DNA of 64,000 bases, from assembly GCA_028023455.1 (NCBI GenBank), contig JAQFVV010006198.1, positions 33,917,979 to 33,981,978 of the forward strand, read 5' to 3'. How positions within the stretch are numbered: the first letter of the stretch is position 1; each line of letters opens with the position of its first letter. This document shows positions 45,396-57,821 of this stretch, piece after piece. Made by a program: the position numbers and the translations under genes. The notes beneath the pieces are model-generated. The model was given only the letters and a program-made list of their open reading frames with translations. It ran no database searches and had not been told where the DNA came from. This stretch comes from Epiperipatus broadwayi (lineage: Eukaryota > Onychophora > Udeonychophora > Euonychophora > Peripatidae).

Positions 45396-45770
45396 ACATC
45401 TAGCTTAAGTAAATATACTATACTTGTATTTAAATATTAACTATAATATATATATATACTATAATATCTCGGTAAGATTCATTAATATTATATTCCTTTT
45501 TAATATTCAAATAACAATGTTTTCTACAAATATTTACTTCTTTTCTTTTATTATACACGTTATTACCACAAATATGATTATTAATAAGTCAAAAAAAAAA
45601 AAAAATGGACAAGATAATAAAATATTATCAAATACGTAGCTTTCACCCTATATATATATGAAGTGCTACTTATTACACAAAACAAAATATTGTTAAAAAC
45701 CAACAAATTTATTTCAATTACTGTATATATATTTTTGCAAATATTTAAATGTATATAATAAAACCAATAC

Positions 45771-45987
45771 CTCTCTTTGATTTACTTTTGCTGTGACTAG
45801 AACTCTTTCTAGATGAGTCCTTACTCAATTTAATTTTCTTAGCCGGATGTTTTAACACACCATGGTATTGTAATGGTGGGCCATGAAACTCTTCTTCGTC
45901 TGACGTACTTCCAGTAGACGTGTCTGCTTGGCGTTTAATAGTAACTTTAGGAGAACTATTACCCAAACGATCAAACACAGATGAAGA
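45771..45987 (-). CDS. C19orf47-like protein, internal exon
   Basis: 72 codons plus one base. The acceptor is CTGTTTTAG at 45988; the donor is GAGAG|GTATTG. It starts SSSVFDRLGNSS, continues with KVTIKRQ and an acidic TSDEEE, then HGPPLQYHGVLKHPAKK. The last matches the family block LQYxGVLK, the best single piece of evidence for a C19orf47 homologue. The end (KLSKDSSRKSSSHSKSKSKR) is basic and serine-rich, a plausible nuclear localisation or phosphorylation region. Family members have a SAM domain N-terminally, which would be encoded beyond this window. The biochemical role is unknown. Confidence 0.88.
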
Positions 45988-46954
45988 CTAAAACAGAAAT
46001 TAATCGCAGCAAAAATTAAAAAAAAAAATCATAAAGATATTAATAATTAATAAAAGAAAACATTACACATCATATTTCGCTTCACAAGCTTTTTCAACTA
46101 TTTTAATTTATTCCATTTATTTGTATATGGCAAATTGTTTGTGTTTATGTGGACTAAAACAACAATGAGAAATTTTTCAATCCTTTGCATTAGATAAAAA
46201 ATTTTTTGATGATAGTATTTAAATAGTAAGTCACATATACAAACAATCACAATAGTGATTAATAAAAAGTTAACTGAACCCATGAATTCAAGGATCACAA
46301 GAATTAAAAAACACCAATGTTCTGATCCCTTTCTAAAAGCATTAATTTTAAGTTTTACCTAAAGATATTTAAATGATTTACAACTATGATGGTCTACGCT
46401 TATACAAGCAAGACAGTTTTTACTATGTTACAATTTAGACACGTCAATCACAAACAGCTACTATGTTACCTCAGACTGATATCCTAGAAGTTCGTCAAAA
46501 CTTGATTCACAAATAGCAACTGACACATAAAAAGTGAAACATAGAAAAGATCCAATTTATAATGTAATAGGTGAGATCAACTATTTTACGAATCATTATG
46601 GTGAAAAATAAAATGCAAATAACAAGAGTGCAAAATATTTGAAGATATGTTCTTTGAAAACATATACAAAAAACATTCTGCCAATAAATGCAAATAATAG
46701 AATATACTCCCTATGACAAACAGTCATTTATTGAAATGTGCACATTAGTCTGATTTTAAATACGGCATAAATCAATCTGAAATTGTAACTAACTATTTAA
46801 GAGAGCAAAGATGGCATTCCCCTTTTTAAAACCTCACAATACTAATGAAAAGTCAATTTTGCAAATGTAAGTATTAAATATACATAGCTTAAAAGAGATG
46901 AAGTTTAATATTTACATTTACAAAACTGACATTTTGTTGATATTATGAAGTTAA

Positions 46955-47213
46955 ACAAGGCAAAACTCTTCATACAGTAGTGCCACCCTGTGCCAACCAG
47001 AGTAATCAATGGATGCCAAAAGGCTTGTGCATAAAATCCCTATCTAATGCCTACTCATCCAATAACCCCAGACTAGTTTCTGGCTTGTGGCCTTTATCAG
47101 TGAGGAGCTTTGAATCTGAGAGCACTGCACCTAGATCTTAGGATCTAATGCAACCCTCCAGCATCTCTACTTAACTACAAAACTAGTATAAGAAATGGTG
47201 ATCACGTGATGCT
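46955..47213. repeat. Foldback family F1, partial copy
   Basis: The left arm AAGGCAAAACTCTTCATACA runs through CCCCAGACTAGTTTCTGGC and GCACTGCACCTAGATCTTAG to the outer end GAAATGGTGATCACGTGATG. It corresponds to the reverse order of 44770-44900. The second inner arm is missing. Confidence 0.7.
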
Positions 47214-48254
47214 ATTAGGAAGTTGTTAAAATGAGACACCATTTTTAACCTCTTAAATATTCAATTGTAATTTCAGTAAGATTTGCACTCTATTTAAAAT
47301 CAGCCTAATATACGAATTTCATTCTCTATTTCACATCGAACATTAATAAATGAACGCTTAAAATCATTATAAGCTTAAAGTCAGGCGATCCATACAACTT
47401 TTTTGCATTTATTAACATATAAGTGATATTTATACATGGCTTCCAGCGGTAATCATTAAGCTATGCATATATAAACTTTATATATATAATGAGACATAGA
47501 CAAAAAAAAACTTGACCCCCCACCCAACTAATTATTGAAACCAAAATAAAAATAAAATGTCCCCCTTAAAAATCGGTAAATACATATAAATGTAACAGCA
47601 GCAAAAGAAGAATAAATATAGAAAAAAATATTAAGGTCCCAAAAAATCATTGAAAAGGGGCACGATTAAAGCCGACACAAAAAGTTGGGTCCCAAATACT
47701 AAAAACTTGAGATCCACCGCTTTAAAGAGTTTCAAAATATTTTAACTAAGAAATTAGCTACAAGTTCAAAAAAAGCATATTAAAACTAATAAAACAATTT
47801 TAAATACTGACCCGATTAAAAATAGCAAATATACTTAAATTGTTTCGTAAGTGTATTTGTTAATATATAGGTTTATATGTAAAAATCTTAAGTTTTGCAT
47901 GATAAGACCTTAAATAAAATTATATTGGGAGAGTTATATTTACTTTTAGTGATCTGCGATTTTAGTCCAATGTACTAACAAGTCTAAAAATAGAATATAT
48001 CTACTATTTCTAACTTAAGTTGAAATTCAATTAATTTTTGTTAATCATCTAGGAATACCCATTTAACATGTTTGATATAAATAATTTAAATCCTAATTAT
48101 CTTATGGGAAATCAAGAAATATTTAATAAACAAAATTTTGTTATGCATAAGCAATTTAAATATAATGACAAGCTACAAATATAAAAAAAAACACTGGTAT
48201 TTCATTATCATATATGATCACTTTGTTATATACTTAAACAAACCATTAAACCAG

Positions 48255-48743
48255 TATTGTGATGTGATGTACTGTGACTTCTCCTTAAACGGAGTCAGGA
48301 ATCTCTCAGCAGCTATGCCCAGAGAAACCTGTTATACCACTTTACCTTCCTTTTCCATTGTCCACCCTAAGTTTTCCCACAATCTGCTCCATCCCATTTC
48401 CACAACATAATCTTTGTCAACTCCATGACCTTCATATCTAAACACCCTTTATTTTTTCCCAAACCTAGCATAAAAACCAATAACTCACTTTCTGTATAAT
48501 CACTTTGTTCATATTTAACCTTCCATAACTTCATTATTTGAAACCTTTCTGCTTCCAAACATTTACATTGAAGTAACAGATGCCTAATATTTTCTATGCC
48601 TTCCTTATACAACTTGCAGATTAAATCACCCATATTTTTCCATTTACGTGTATATTCCCTTGTTGCTAAAGATCCTGTTTGAGCCTTAAACAATAAACCA
48701 CTTTCCTTACTATTATCATAAATTAACTCACACCCAATGTTCC
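48255..48743 (-). pseudogene. LINE-B 3' end
   Basis: The minus-strand frame reads NIGCELIYDNSKESGLLFK, then ICKLYKEG and NIRHLLLQCKCLEAER. This is a C-terminal zinc-knuckle-like block of a non-LTR retrotransposon, with one Cys replaced by Tyr in this copy. The frame runs on to the 3' end (GAGAGATTCCTGACTCCG). It is 5'-truncated just before the adjacent foldback, a typical dead-on-arrival LINE insertion. Confidence 0.7.
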
Positions 48744-48756
48744 GTTTATTAATTTT

Positions 48757-48952
48757 TTCTATACAATAGTGCCACCTATTGCAAGTTCTAGTAATCAATA
48801 GATGCTAAGAGGTTATGCACCCCAGACTAATTTCTAACTATGGTTTTCATGAGTAGGAATCTTGGATCTGAGAACACTTACGATGCACAATTTTCTAGCA
48901 TCTATTGATTACTAGGACTTGCACTAGGTGGTGCTATTGTGTGGAAAAATTT
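48757..48952. repeat. F1-like foldback, diverged
   Basis: CTATACAATAGTGCCACCTA and the inverse TAGGTGGTGCTATTGTGTGG bound inverted arms that include GTAATCAATAGATGCTA and TAGCATCTATTGATTAC. It is a diverged sub-family of F1. Confidence 0.75.
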
Positions 48953-51900
48953 GCTATAAGTACATTTTATTTGGAAATGCTGAAAAAAAAGTTCTGCATG
49001 CTAAATAAATCCCAAACACAAAGAAATATTTATACAGCAATTTTTATATCATTTTAAAGAAAGCTTTTCTAAATTATTTTAAATTTACATGATGGCAATC
49101 CTGTGGGCCATCTAAAGAAATGTTTTGCGATAACCTAAGCATCTTAAATTGATAGTCATCAAAATATTGTCTGCAATGACTTCTCTTTTTAATTACCTCT
49201 TATAAAAAATTAGTATTTTAAAAATTAAATGTTGTTTCTAAAACATTTGTTTCTTATTTATGGAATGTTTGTTTATTAAGAAAATTATTTTTCAGTAAAT
49301 TTCTAAACGTTTACAAAATAATCATCTACACTCGTTCAAAATTGAAGGAAAAATGAAATGCAAATCAGTTCTTTTGAACTCTTTCTTTCTTAGAATTAAA
49401 ATAGTAAAAAATGAAGGAACGAAAGATTTCAAATCATTTGCTTGATATATAAATAATGGCCGATTTATTTTAAATTCGAAATAATTAATATCTATAGTAA
49501 ATAGTAATGTGTTTATCAATAAAATAAATAAGGATACAAAAACTGTTGAAATAAATAAATAAATCATAATTATTCTACTTTATAAAAAGTATGTTATAAA
49601 TTTAATTAATTTATAAATTATTACTTCATATACAAATTTGATCCCGGATGTGTAATCTGGAGATTTTGAACGTTTATTATCTCTCAATCCAAGATGCTTT
49701 AAATTGGCCTATATAAGTGAATTTACGTACAAAAATAAGACAGTCACTCTTATCTTTCCAAAGTCTCTATCTTGTGTCTTGGTTTGAGAGTATCCTTCAT
49801 ACCTAACAAAGTGTTGAGATATTAAAACAATATTACAGCGCACATATATAGGGAATAAATCCCTTCTGATTAAAATTATATATGGTAATGCAAACACGTG
49901 AACAGCTATAAGTTTCTTATTATTTGGAAGATATTTATTAAATATTATAAACAGAATTAGTACAAAAATATTCAATAACATGCATATCTGCATTATTATT
50001 ATTAACAACAGTATAGATATTTTTAAAAATCTATTTGGTTAATTAAAATAATTTGAAATTATGATGTACTGTATTTTTCATACGATATACATTTTTAACA
50101 TGTAAGTGAATACGTAATGATGTGAATGGTTACTTAAACTTACAAACAGTTGGAATGGCCTAAAATTGATATCCTTCATGAAAGGGAGTAATACTTAATA
50201 ATATATGTTACACACAACTTCTAAGATGGGATGATTTTTTGAACTATAATTTGACAAGGTTATTAATATGTTATATGTATTATATTTTTCACAGGTTCAA
50301 AATCAAGGTCAATATTTCAAGGATGTGGTTTATTAACTTAAGAATGATGACTAAATAAGGTAAATTTATGGATATGATTTTTCCATTTGTTAATATTTAA
50401 AAAAAAAGAAAGATTTAAGTTGACGAACATAGCGTTTCCTTTTGCAATTTATTTAGAAGGTGGATGATGACGCTAATCATCACAAAGTCTCCTTTCAAGT
50501 TTATTAAATGATGCTTCATCAATGTCAACACTTTATGGTATATCTAGCATAGGAGGACATAAGTCTCTCAATATAATTTTATTTAAGATCTTATCGTGCA
50601 AAACTTAAAAACACATTTATATGCTTAATGTATTACAGCATAAAAGATGTTTATTAATAATCAGATTAATCATTTCTTAATTTTTGCTCTTTTATATCAT
50701 TGAAATAAATGTAAAAATTCAGAACGATGTTCTTTTGCATGCTGCTACGAAGCAAATGTTAGCCATAAATATTACTATAGGAAAGAGCAATCACAAAGCT
50801 CAAAATATATATTTTTCTCAATCATTTGGAGAAAAAAGATACTTTGTTGCCTATCATGGATAAAAGATATATACTTAATGCCACATCAATCACTGTATTA
50901 CATTTAATTATTTGTATGAACTTCCGCACACATATCTAGAATATTAATATTGTTTATTTTCTTATAATAAAAAATATTTGATAAGTTTTATTACGAAGCA
51001 ATGATTACTTTCTCAACAGTAACCTGCATACACAGATGTCTATTACATATGTATACAACTTTTTAAAAAAGAGAATGTTAGTATGCATAATAAGTGCATG
51101 TATATAATACACCTGAGTTTCGTTTTATGTGGATTATTTTAATGCAATTTTGAAGTTATGCGATTCATGTTTCTTCTTAACATCTTTCATATTTCACTAT
51201 ATTTATTAGATATCAAGAAATTTAAATTATTAATAACTTATTATGATGTGAAATTTTTTTCTTTTCCAAAAATATAACGTTATATTAGCAGCTAACGTGA
51301 AGATGGCCTGAAGCTGTATTTAGAATCTTAGCTTCTATGTAAATAACCTACTTATACTAATGAGTAAATAATAATAATAGATTTATATGTACGTATAAAA
51401 ATATTGCAATAAATATTCAAAAATTTTAAACTTTTAAAATGTATTTTGTTAGATATAACAGAAACAAATATTTTTTTAGATTTTTAAAATAAATAATAAC
51501 AAAGATTTTATTGATTTTATAAACTGAAAATAATCTTTATAATGATAATCTTTTGTTTTGATTGCGATCTCATTTCTTTAATATAAAAACAGCACAAGAC
51601 TGAACATGGCGCTAGTTGTACATCACATCACGAATTTAATGTCTTACCAGTTCCCAAACAAACACAAATTGTCAAATAGTGGTTATTATTAAAATATGTA
51701 TGAAAAAATGTAAAATTAAATACTGTAGTTAATAAAAAAAGTTAAAAAAGTTTGTCTTTTATTAATTTTTTTCAAATATTTGAAATTTTTTATTAGTCAT
51801 ATTTATTTCCTTATTTTTTTAATGTGAATTTTAAAGTAATTTTTCCTTGCTGCTTTGCTTTTATACGGATTTCTGAAAATTACAGCACCTATCCCCCATT

Positions 51901-52276
51901 TTTCAAGATAAGTTACGTTCATTTTTGTGCACGTTTTCTGAGGAACCTATCTACCGCATAAAACAAGACTCAGGTGTATATATATATATGTTGAATTAGA
52001 CTTCCATGGATTGTTATTATAATAAAGAATAGAAATGAGATTATATTTATGTAAACAGAGATAGCTTTTAGATTTTGATGTCAAGAAACTATCAATTACT
52101 ACTAATTGACAATTCCAAGGCTGAACAAGTTTTCTCATTATCCTACAATAGCTCTTTTGTTGAAGTTTGATATATAAGAATATAAAATGGCTAATATTTC
52201 AACAATTCCAAATATATATATATAAATTATGTTTTGACAAGTTAAAGTGAATTAAATAATTTATATATAAATTTAC

Positions 52277-52318
52277 CGTTCCCGCTGTAGTTGAAGTATC
52301 TGGTGATAGTCTTGTAAT
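52277..52318 (-). CDS. C19orf47-like protein, 42-base exon
   Basis: It encodes 14 residues, ITRLSPDTSTTAGT. Both boundaries are phase 0: acceptor TTTTTTTTGATAG at 52319 and donor ACG|GTAAAT. Phase matches the flanking exons (61439-61572 and 45771-45987). The composition (Ser/Thr/Pro) suits a disordered linker between two VFDRLG motifs. Because the exon is short and its donor is not ideal, it could be alternatively used; skipping it keeps the frame. Confidence 0.65.
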
Positions 52319-52691
52319 CTATCAAAAAAAAAAAGAAAGAAATAATAGCAATAAAGAATTATTTACTTTTTTTGTATATTTCTATTTAAAAATTAACAAG
52401 AGTCAAATTAATATATATGTATTTACATAAATTTTGATATGCGACAATGTATTTAAAATTTTATGCCAATTAAAGATATAATCAACATCAGCTTTTTTTA
52501 AAATATTTTTTTCCCTTCTTTTATTTTACATTTTTTCTTATAATCATAAAAAAAAAAAAGATTTAATATAACAAAGATACAGTAAAAGTTAGTATTTATC
52601 ATTTAAATTTCTATAATTTTAACATTACAAATCAAATTTGAGAGTAAACAAACAAAATATATATTTATAATTAAAAAAAATATATATCAAC

Positions 52692-54421
52692 GGTTGTTTT
52701 CTCATCCTTGGTGTTCGCCTCGAGATGTGCTATTTCTAGGTAAATTCCTAGATATATACCATTTCACCAGCCTTCACCCAACAAAAGAGGAAATTTTCTA
52801 CGTTATAAATGCAGAAAAGAGACCTCACGTTATGTTGGACGGAGTCGGTGGTGGCGACAGAAGCCAACACAAATGAGACTTCTTTCTACGATAAAACACA
52901 GAAAGAGTTCCTGCTGGCTGCCGGTTATGTCTTTTTTTCTATGCTAAAAGCAAAGAGAAAGAAATGCCTTGATTGGCTGCCGTAGTGGTTCATTTTGTTC
53001 ATCATTTTCTCATAATAGTAGAATATCTATTTTCTCTGTAGTTTCATGTGAGTGTGTGTATTTAAAGCAGTCGTAGTTTTTTAAAATTTGATAAGACGTC
53101 TATCTTTTTTAACGTGTTGTAACTTACTTTACTGTTGTAAGTTTAGTAAAAATGTCCTGAAGATTCCATTACGAATTGGTAGCCCTCAAAAATTGCTTTT
53201 AAGAGTGGGAAAAGGAAAAAATTTAAAGGATCACGTGAAAAGTACCGTTTTCGCGAGAATTCATCCGTGACCGGTTACTTTTGCTATACAGTATATATAC
53301 GCACTAACAAAAACAACCCAGTGTCTAATTATTAGGAATTACTTGTCCAAAAAAGAAAATTAGTCGGGTATTATTATTATTTTTTGTTACATTTATTATT
53401 TCAAAATAAGATTAGTTTTTATATCTACACACTAACAAAAACAACCCACTTCCTGCTTAATTACTATCTTAAAAAAAAAAAGAAAGCAAATTCAACGGGT
53501 TTTTTTTTTCAATGGAGTATTTGAATTACGGTATTTTTTTTTCTTATATATATACAAGATTTACCAAAAAATAAATAAAAAAGAAACCCACTTTCTGATT
53601 AATTACTGCCAAAAGAAACGAGTCTTTCAATGACGATCCTTACTAATAGTAGTTGGGTATATATTCTAAATTGTAGTATATAAATGACGTTACTTTTGAT
53701 AGATTTAGAATTACGTATTGCTTTTTTAATAAAAATAATTGATTTTTACTCTTGGCCAAAAATACCATAACTTTAAAAAAAGACACACGTAAAGTCCAAA
53801 AAAAAAAAAATGAAAAAAAGCGCTGTAACTTTAAAGACATACACGCAAACTAAAAAACAATCTAAGATTAATAAACATTGACTTATTACATCTTGCTTTT
53901 GAATCAAACGATTGATTTACTCTTGCAAAAAAAAGATACCATAACTTTAAAAAGACACACATAAAGTCCCCAAAAAAAATATTAGAAAAAGCCCCGTAAC
54001 TTTAAAGACACACACACAAATTCAAAAACAAGATAAGATTAATAAACATTTACTTATTACGTCTTGCTTTTGAATAAAAGTATTGATTTACTCTTGCAAA
54101 AAAAAAAAAACAACCCGTAACTTTAAAAAGACACATGTAAAGTCTCCCCCCAAAAAAGGTAAAAAAAACACCGTAACTTTAAAAAAACACACGCACACAA
54201 ACTCAAAAAACAAGGTAAGATTAATAAACATTTACAAAAATGAAAAAACTAACATCATATAATAGTATTAGTTAGTAGAATATTTTATTACAAATCTAAG
54301 AAATCAGATCTTTTTAGATCAAATCGATCATTTAGGTCCGGCCCTGGAATCGTTATATGTATATGTTTTTGATTAGTATCAATGCCATCCTGTGGCAAAC
54401 ACCAAGGATGAGAAAACAACC
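52692..54421. mobile_element. 1.7-kb element with terminal inverted repeats
   Basis: GGTTGTTTTCTCATCCTTGG opens the left end and its inverse closes the right end, about 28 bp in all with one or two mismatches. The flanks are ATATCAAC (left) and TTATCAAC (right), a possible 8-bp target duplication with one mismatch. The left 600 bp are GC-richer and include a 60-residue frame (53088-53270, KIPLRIGSPQKLLLRVGKG) that I do not recognise. The right half is minisatellite. An unclassified DNA transposon is the best reading. Confidence 0.6.
53690..54235. repeat. Minisatellite, about 170-180 bp units
   Basis: GTAACTTTAAAGACACACAC, AAGATTAATAAACATT (near 53864, 54035 and 54217) and TTGATTTACTCTTGCAAAAA recur in order, giving about three units. 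Upstream (53290-53600) shorter words such as CACTAACAAAAACAACCCA also repeat. Confidence 0.75.
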
Positions 54422-54649
54422 TTATCAACTAATAGCCATAATTTTGTATATGTACATCATATATATTTAGTTCTCTACTTAAACACCAACAATCATGAGT
54501 ACATTTGATGATCACTACTGAAATTTATCATCCCTGCTATCTACTTAACCCACTAAAATCTACTGTATTATACTTAGAATATTATAAAATATTTATACCG
54601 TTATTGATAACACAAATATTAAATTACATTATTAGAAATTGCAAGATAA

Positions 54650-55111
54650 AGCTCACAAATAAGCTCTTAATATGCTTTGCAGAATATCATCAACCCCAGA
54701 CCGGTTTCTGCTACTGGCTTCATCAGTGAGGTGCCAGGATATTCAAGCATTAGTTTAAAAATACATATGAATGTCTGAAAATTTCAAATTTTCTACTTAA
54801 TAGTTATCCATTACATAAGATTTTGGCGATTTTATATTGCTAAAGCTATTGATATACGGTGTATCTGAACTTAGTTCAGTCCCATATGGCTATTTAAGTT
54901 ATTAGATAGCTGGATTGGAAGACATATGGATGTCTGAAAATATCAGATTTTCTACTTAAATAGTTATCTATTAGATAAAGTGCTGGGCTTGTCCTAATAT
55001 TTTTAATCTAATGCGTGAATATCCTGGCACCTCACTGATGAAGCCAGTAGCAGAAACCGGTCTGGGTTGAGGATATTCTGCAAAGCTTGTTAAAAGATTA
55101 TTTGCGAGCTC
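54650..55111. repeat. Foldback family F5, full copy
   Basis: The left arm GCTCACAAATAAGCTCTTAA ... CCCCAGACCGGTTTCTGC is inverted in the right arm (GCAGAAACCGGTCTGGG ... AAGATTATTTGCGAGCT). The two arms span about 460 bp. The same arm occurs singly at 32925-33185. Confidence 0.8.
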
Positions 55112-55170
55112 TTTATAAAACATTTGTAATACAAGCTTGTTTAAATTAGGTCATGTGACATCTGACTTGA

Positions 55171-56145
55171 TTTTCATCATCATCATCATTATCAACCATT
55201 ATCAATCCACTGCAGGATGAAGGTCTCTCCAAGTTTAATCCATCTTCTCCGATCTTTAGCTTCTCTTCTCCACATCACCCCTACACATTTTCTTATTTCA
55301 TTCATCATCTTACATGTGGTCTCCTTCTGGGTCTTTTACAATCTCTTGGAATCCAGCTTAAAATTTCAATTGTCCATCTATTATCATCTCTTCTAGCAAT
55401 ATGTCCAGCCCAACTCCACTTCAATCTTTTAATTTTTTCAATGAGGTCAGTAACACCTGTTTGTTCTCTTACCCATACATTGCGTTTTCGATCTCTTCTT
55501 GTTACTCCCAACATACATCTCTCCATACTTCTTTGAGTGGTCTGAAGTCTCTGTATTGATCTTCTATTAAGTGTCCAAGTCTCAGATCCATAAGTAAGAA
55601 CTGGTAAAACACATTTGTTAAAAACCTTTCTTTTCAAACACATAGGCATATTTCCTTTTAATATCAAGTTATTTCTACCAAAAGCACTCCAACCAAGTTT
55701 AATTCTATGATTGATTTCCTCCATTATGTTTCCATCTGTATTAATAATCTGACCAAGGTATTTGTAACTCTTAACTTCTTCTAATTCATCATAATCAATC
55801 TTTATTTTCATATTTTGAGCAAATCGATTAAACATTACTTTAGTCTTTTTAACATTTATCTTTAGTCCTACTTTCCTACTTTCATCTGATAACTCCTGCA
55901 ACATTTCCTGCAGCTCCGAAGCATTATTTGCAAAAACAACTACATCATCTGCGAAATCTAAATGACTTAAATAATCTCCATTTACTTTCACTCCTTTAGT
56001 TTCCCATTTTAATCCACAAAATACTTCTTGCAGCACTGCTGTAAAAAATTTTGGAGATATGGAGTCACCTTGTCTTACACCTTTCTCAATGTTGACTTTC
56101 CCAGTATCATTATGTAATCTAATTGTTGTTGATTTTACTTGTAAT
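55171..56145 (-). pseudogene. LINE-A (RTE-like) reverse transcriptase, 5'-truncated
   Basis: The minus strand starts mid-domain with the conserved GVRQGDSISPKFF, then the RT active-site FADD (28-31 of the 243-residue frame ending at 55305) and YKYLGQIINTDG. The thumb-like VLPVLTYGSETWTL and the tail GHIARRDDNRW follow. A TGA stops the frame just after RPHVR. The 3' end lies in a short TGA repeat (ATCATCATC on the plus strand near 55175-55190), typical of RTE-type LINEs. It is a recent-looking but truncated insertion. Confidence 0.85.
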
Positions 56146-57539
56146 TATATGCTTGTATACACAGATATACTTCTGATTATTTTAATTATTAAAACATATA
56201 GTGAAGCTGTGATATCCATTATATTTTATTCCAAGCCTCCACAGCATGCACCATGTATAATGGATAATAGCTTATGCTTTATTTGTAAGATTTTATAGTG
56301 TATACTGCTCACTATATTATTCTATAAATAATCATTAGAAGCCAGTCAATACGTTGAGCATTATTACTTTTATTTTACAAGTGTACAGTACTTTTCAATA
56401 CAAACACACCTATATAAGAGATGCTTTTGTAATTCATATAAATATCATGGTAACTATATTTTATAAGATAGCCACTGTTTACACAATTTAAAAAACAATA
56501 AGAGAATAATTACCAAAAATGTATTCTATTTATAATCATTAAAACCATTCAACACTTAGACAATCCCAATATCAATAACAATCAACAATCTCAAACTGTC
56601 GTCAAGGCAACTTCCTTTTACTTGCTCCACATATATGTTATAAAATTCTAGACACTTAATGTAAGAGTATTATACTTAAATTTATTGTTCTTCATTTAAT
56701 ATTTCCGCCTGTAAACAAAAACTTGCCATTTAACATTCTTATGTTTAACATCATCTCCTTAAAACTTTTTTGAATTTCTAAATAATTGTTTATATTAATT
56801 ATAATTTTATTAATTAATTCTTAAGTCATAACTGTCTTATTAAATTATAAATACCGTTAACAAATAATTAACGCACCCCCCTCCCCATTTTTCAGTAGAC
56901 TATCCTAATAATTTAAGAACTATTAATATCTTATTCTCATTATTTTTTAACAAATTTCAAAACTGACTATAAAGCTAATTTTAAATAGACCAAATAACGG
57001 ATTTTTAAACAATCGGTGTCCTTCACAAGAGTTCAACCTAAATATCTGACTAATTTTTGATAATCTGTAACACTACCACACAATCTCATGCTTCCATGAG
57101 CTGTTCTTTTCTTAGTGTTAGCTTTAATTACGGTGCACGATTTTCTACATGTGCTTTTCTCGCTTATTGCATGTACACAGCCAAATAATTTATAAATAAA
57201 AATTACAAATAATATTTTTATTTTAAAAACTACAAAAGAAGGCAAGCTATTTACACTTTTCTGATGTTTTAAGACATAAAATGGTGTTCAACAATATTAT
57301 TAATTCATTTGTTTATTATTTATGTGCATTATATTTAACATTCAAATAATTTAATACAGTATGAATATTTCAAATATAAAGAGCAATTGTCTGATATAGA
57401 CAATTAAGTTGATATTCAAAGATTGGAGGACATTGAGAAGTGAAACCAATATAGTAACTTGGATTAGTCGAATTAAATTGGCAATATTATATAGTTCATC
57501 TTTAAATTTAATTAAAATGATCTGAGTGTAGCTGGAAGA

Positions 57540-57752
57540 GTCATACTTGAACTCGCGAGGCAGGCTACTTATATAGCTGGGAGATCCATTACTCGGCATG
57601 ACTACCTCAGTATTAAATTGTATAGACCATATTTGTGTCTTATTAACTAACATGTGTGTATATTTTTGTCACTAATAAATTATACATATTAATTGTTGAG
57701 TAGGGTCATCATTTGTCTGTTGGTTTGGAACCAACCCTGTAAATTTAGCCAA
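57540..57752 (-). repeat. LTR-like arm, left
   Basis: On the minus strand it reads GGTTCCAAACCAACAGACAA, AACAATTAATATGTATAATT and CAGCTATATAAGTAGCCTGC. The same sequence occurs on the plus strand at 58790-58990, so the two arms are inverted about a gag fragment. TATATAAG could be a promoter TATA box. Confidence 0.6.
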
Positions 57753-57821
57753 ACCCAACAAAAGTACAGGCATTCTGTATGCCTGTGCATTTATTCATTG
57801 CATCTATAGCAAAGCCTTGGG

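Larger units (their letters stand above)
38589..45770 (-). other. Intron of C19orf47-like gene
   Basis: A 7.2-kb intron between phase-1 junctions, donor GTATTG at 45770-45765 and acceptor TTTTTTAG at 38590. It contains the hAT-like, SINE, tRNA-Asp-like and F1 elements listed separately. Stretches 40230-41270, 42010-42870 and 42945-44080 show nothing beyond AT-rich sequence and poly-C tracts (40368-40382, 42976-42987). About 44080-44290 and 45005-45240 resemble each other weakly. Confidence 0.8.
45988..52276 (-). other. Intron of C19orf47-like gene
   Basis: A 6.3-kb phase-0 intron, donor ACG|GTAAAT at 52276. It holds an F1 copy, a LINE-B 3' end and an F1-like foldback. From 48960 to 52270, about 3.3 kb, I see only AT-rich sequence and short spurious frames. 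Confidence 0.8.

Noticed and set aside
45745-45770. C-terminal extension of the 45.7-kb open frame
   Set aside because: It lies beyond the GT donor at 45770-45769 and encodes intron sequence.
49322-50008. Two minus-strand frames of 81 and 99 residues
   Set aside because: They are low-complexity hydrophobic translations of AT-rich intron sequence with no motif, and no splice logic connects them to the host gene.
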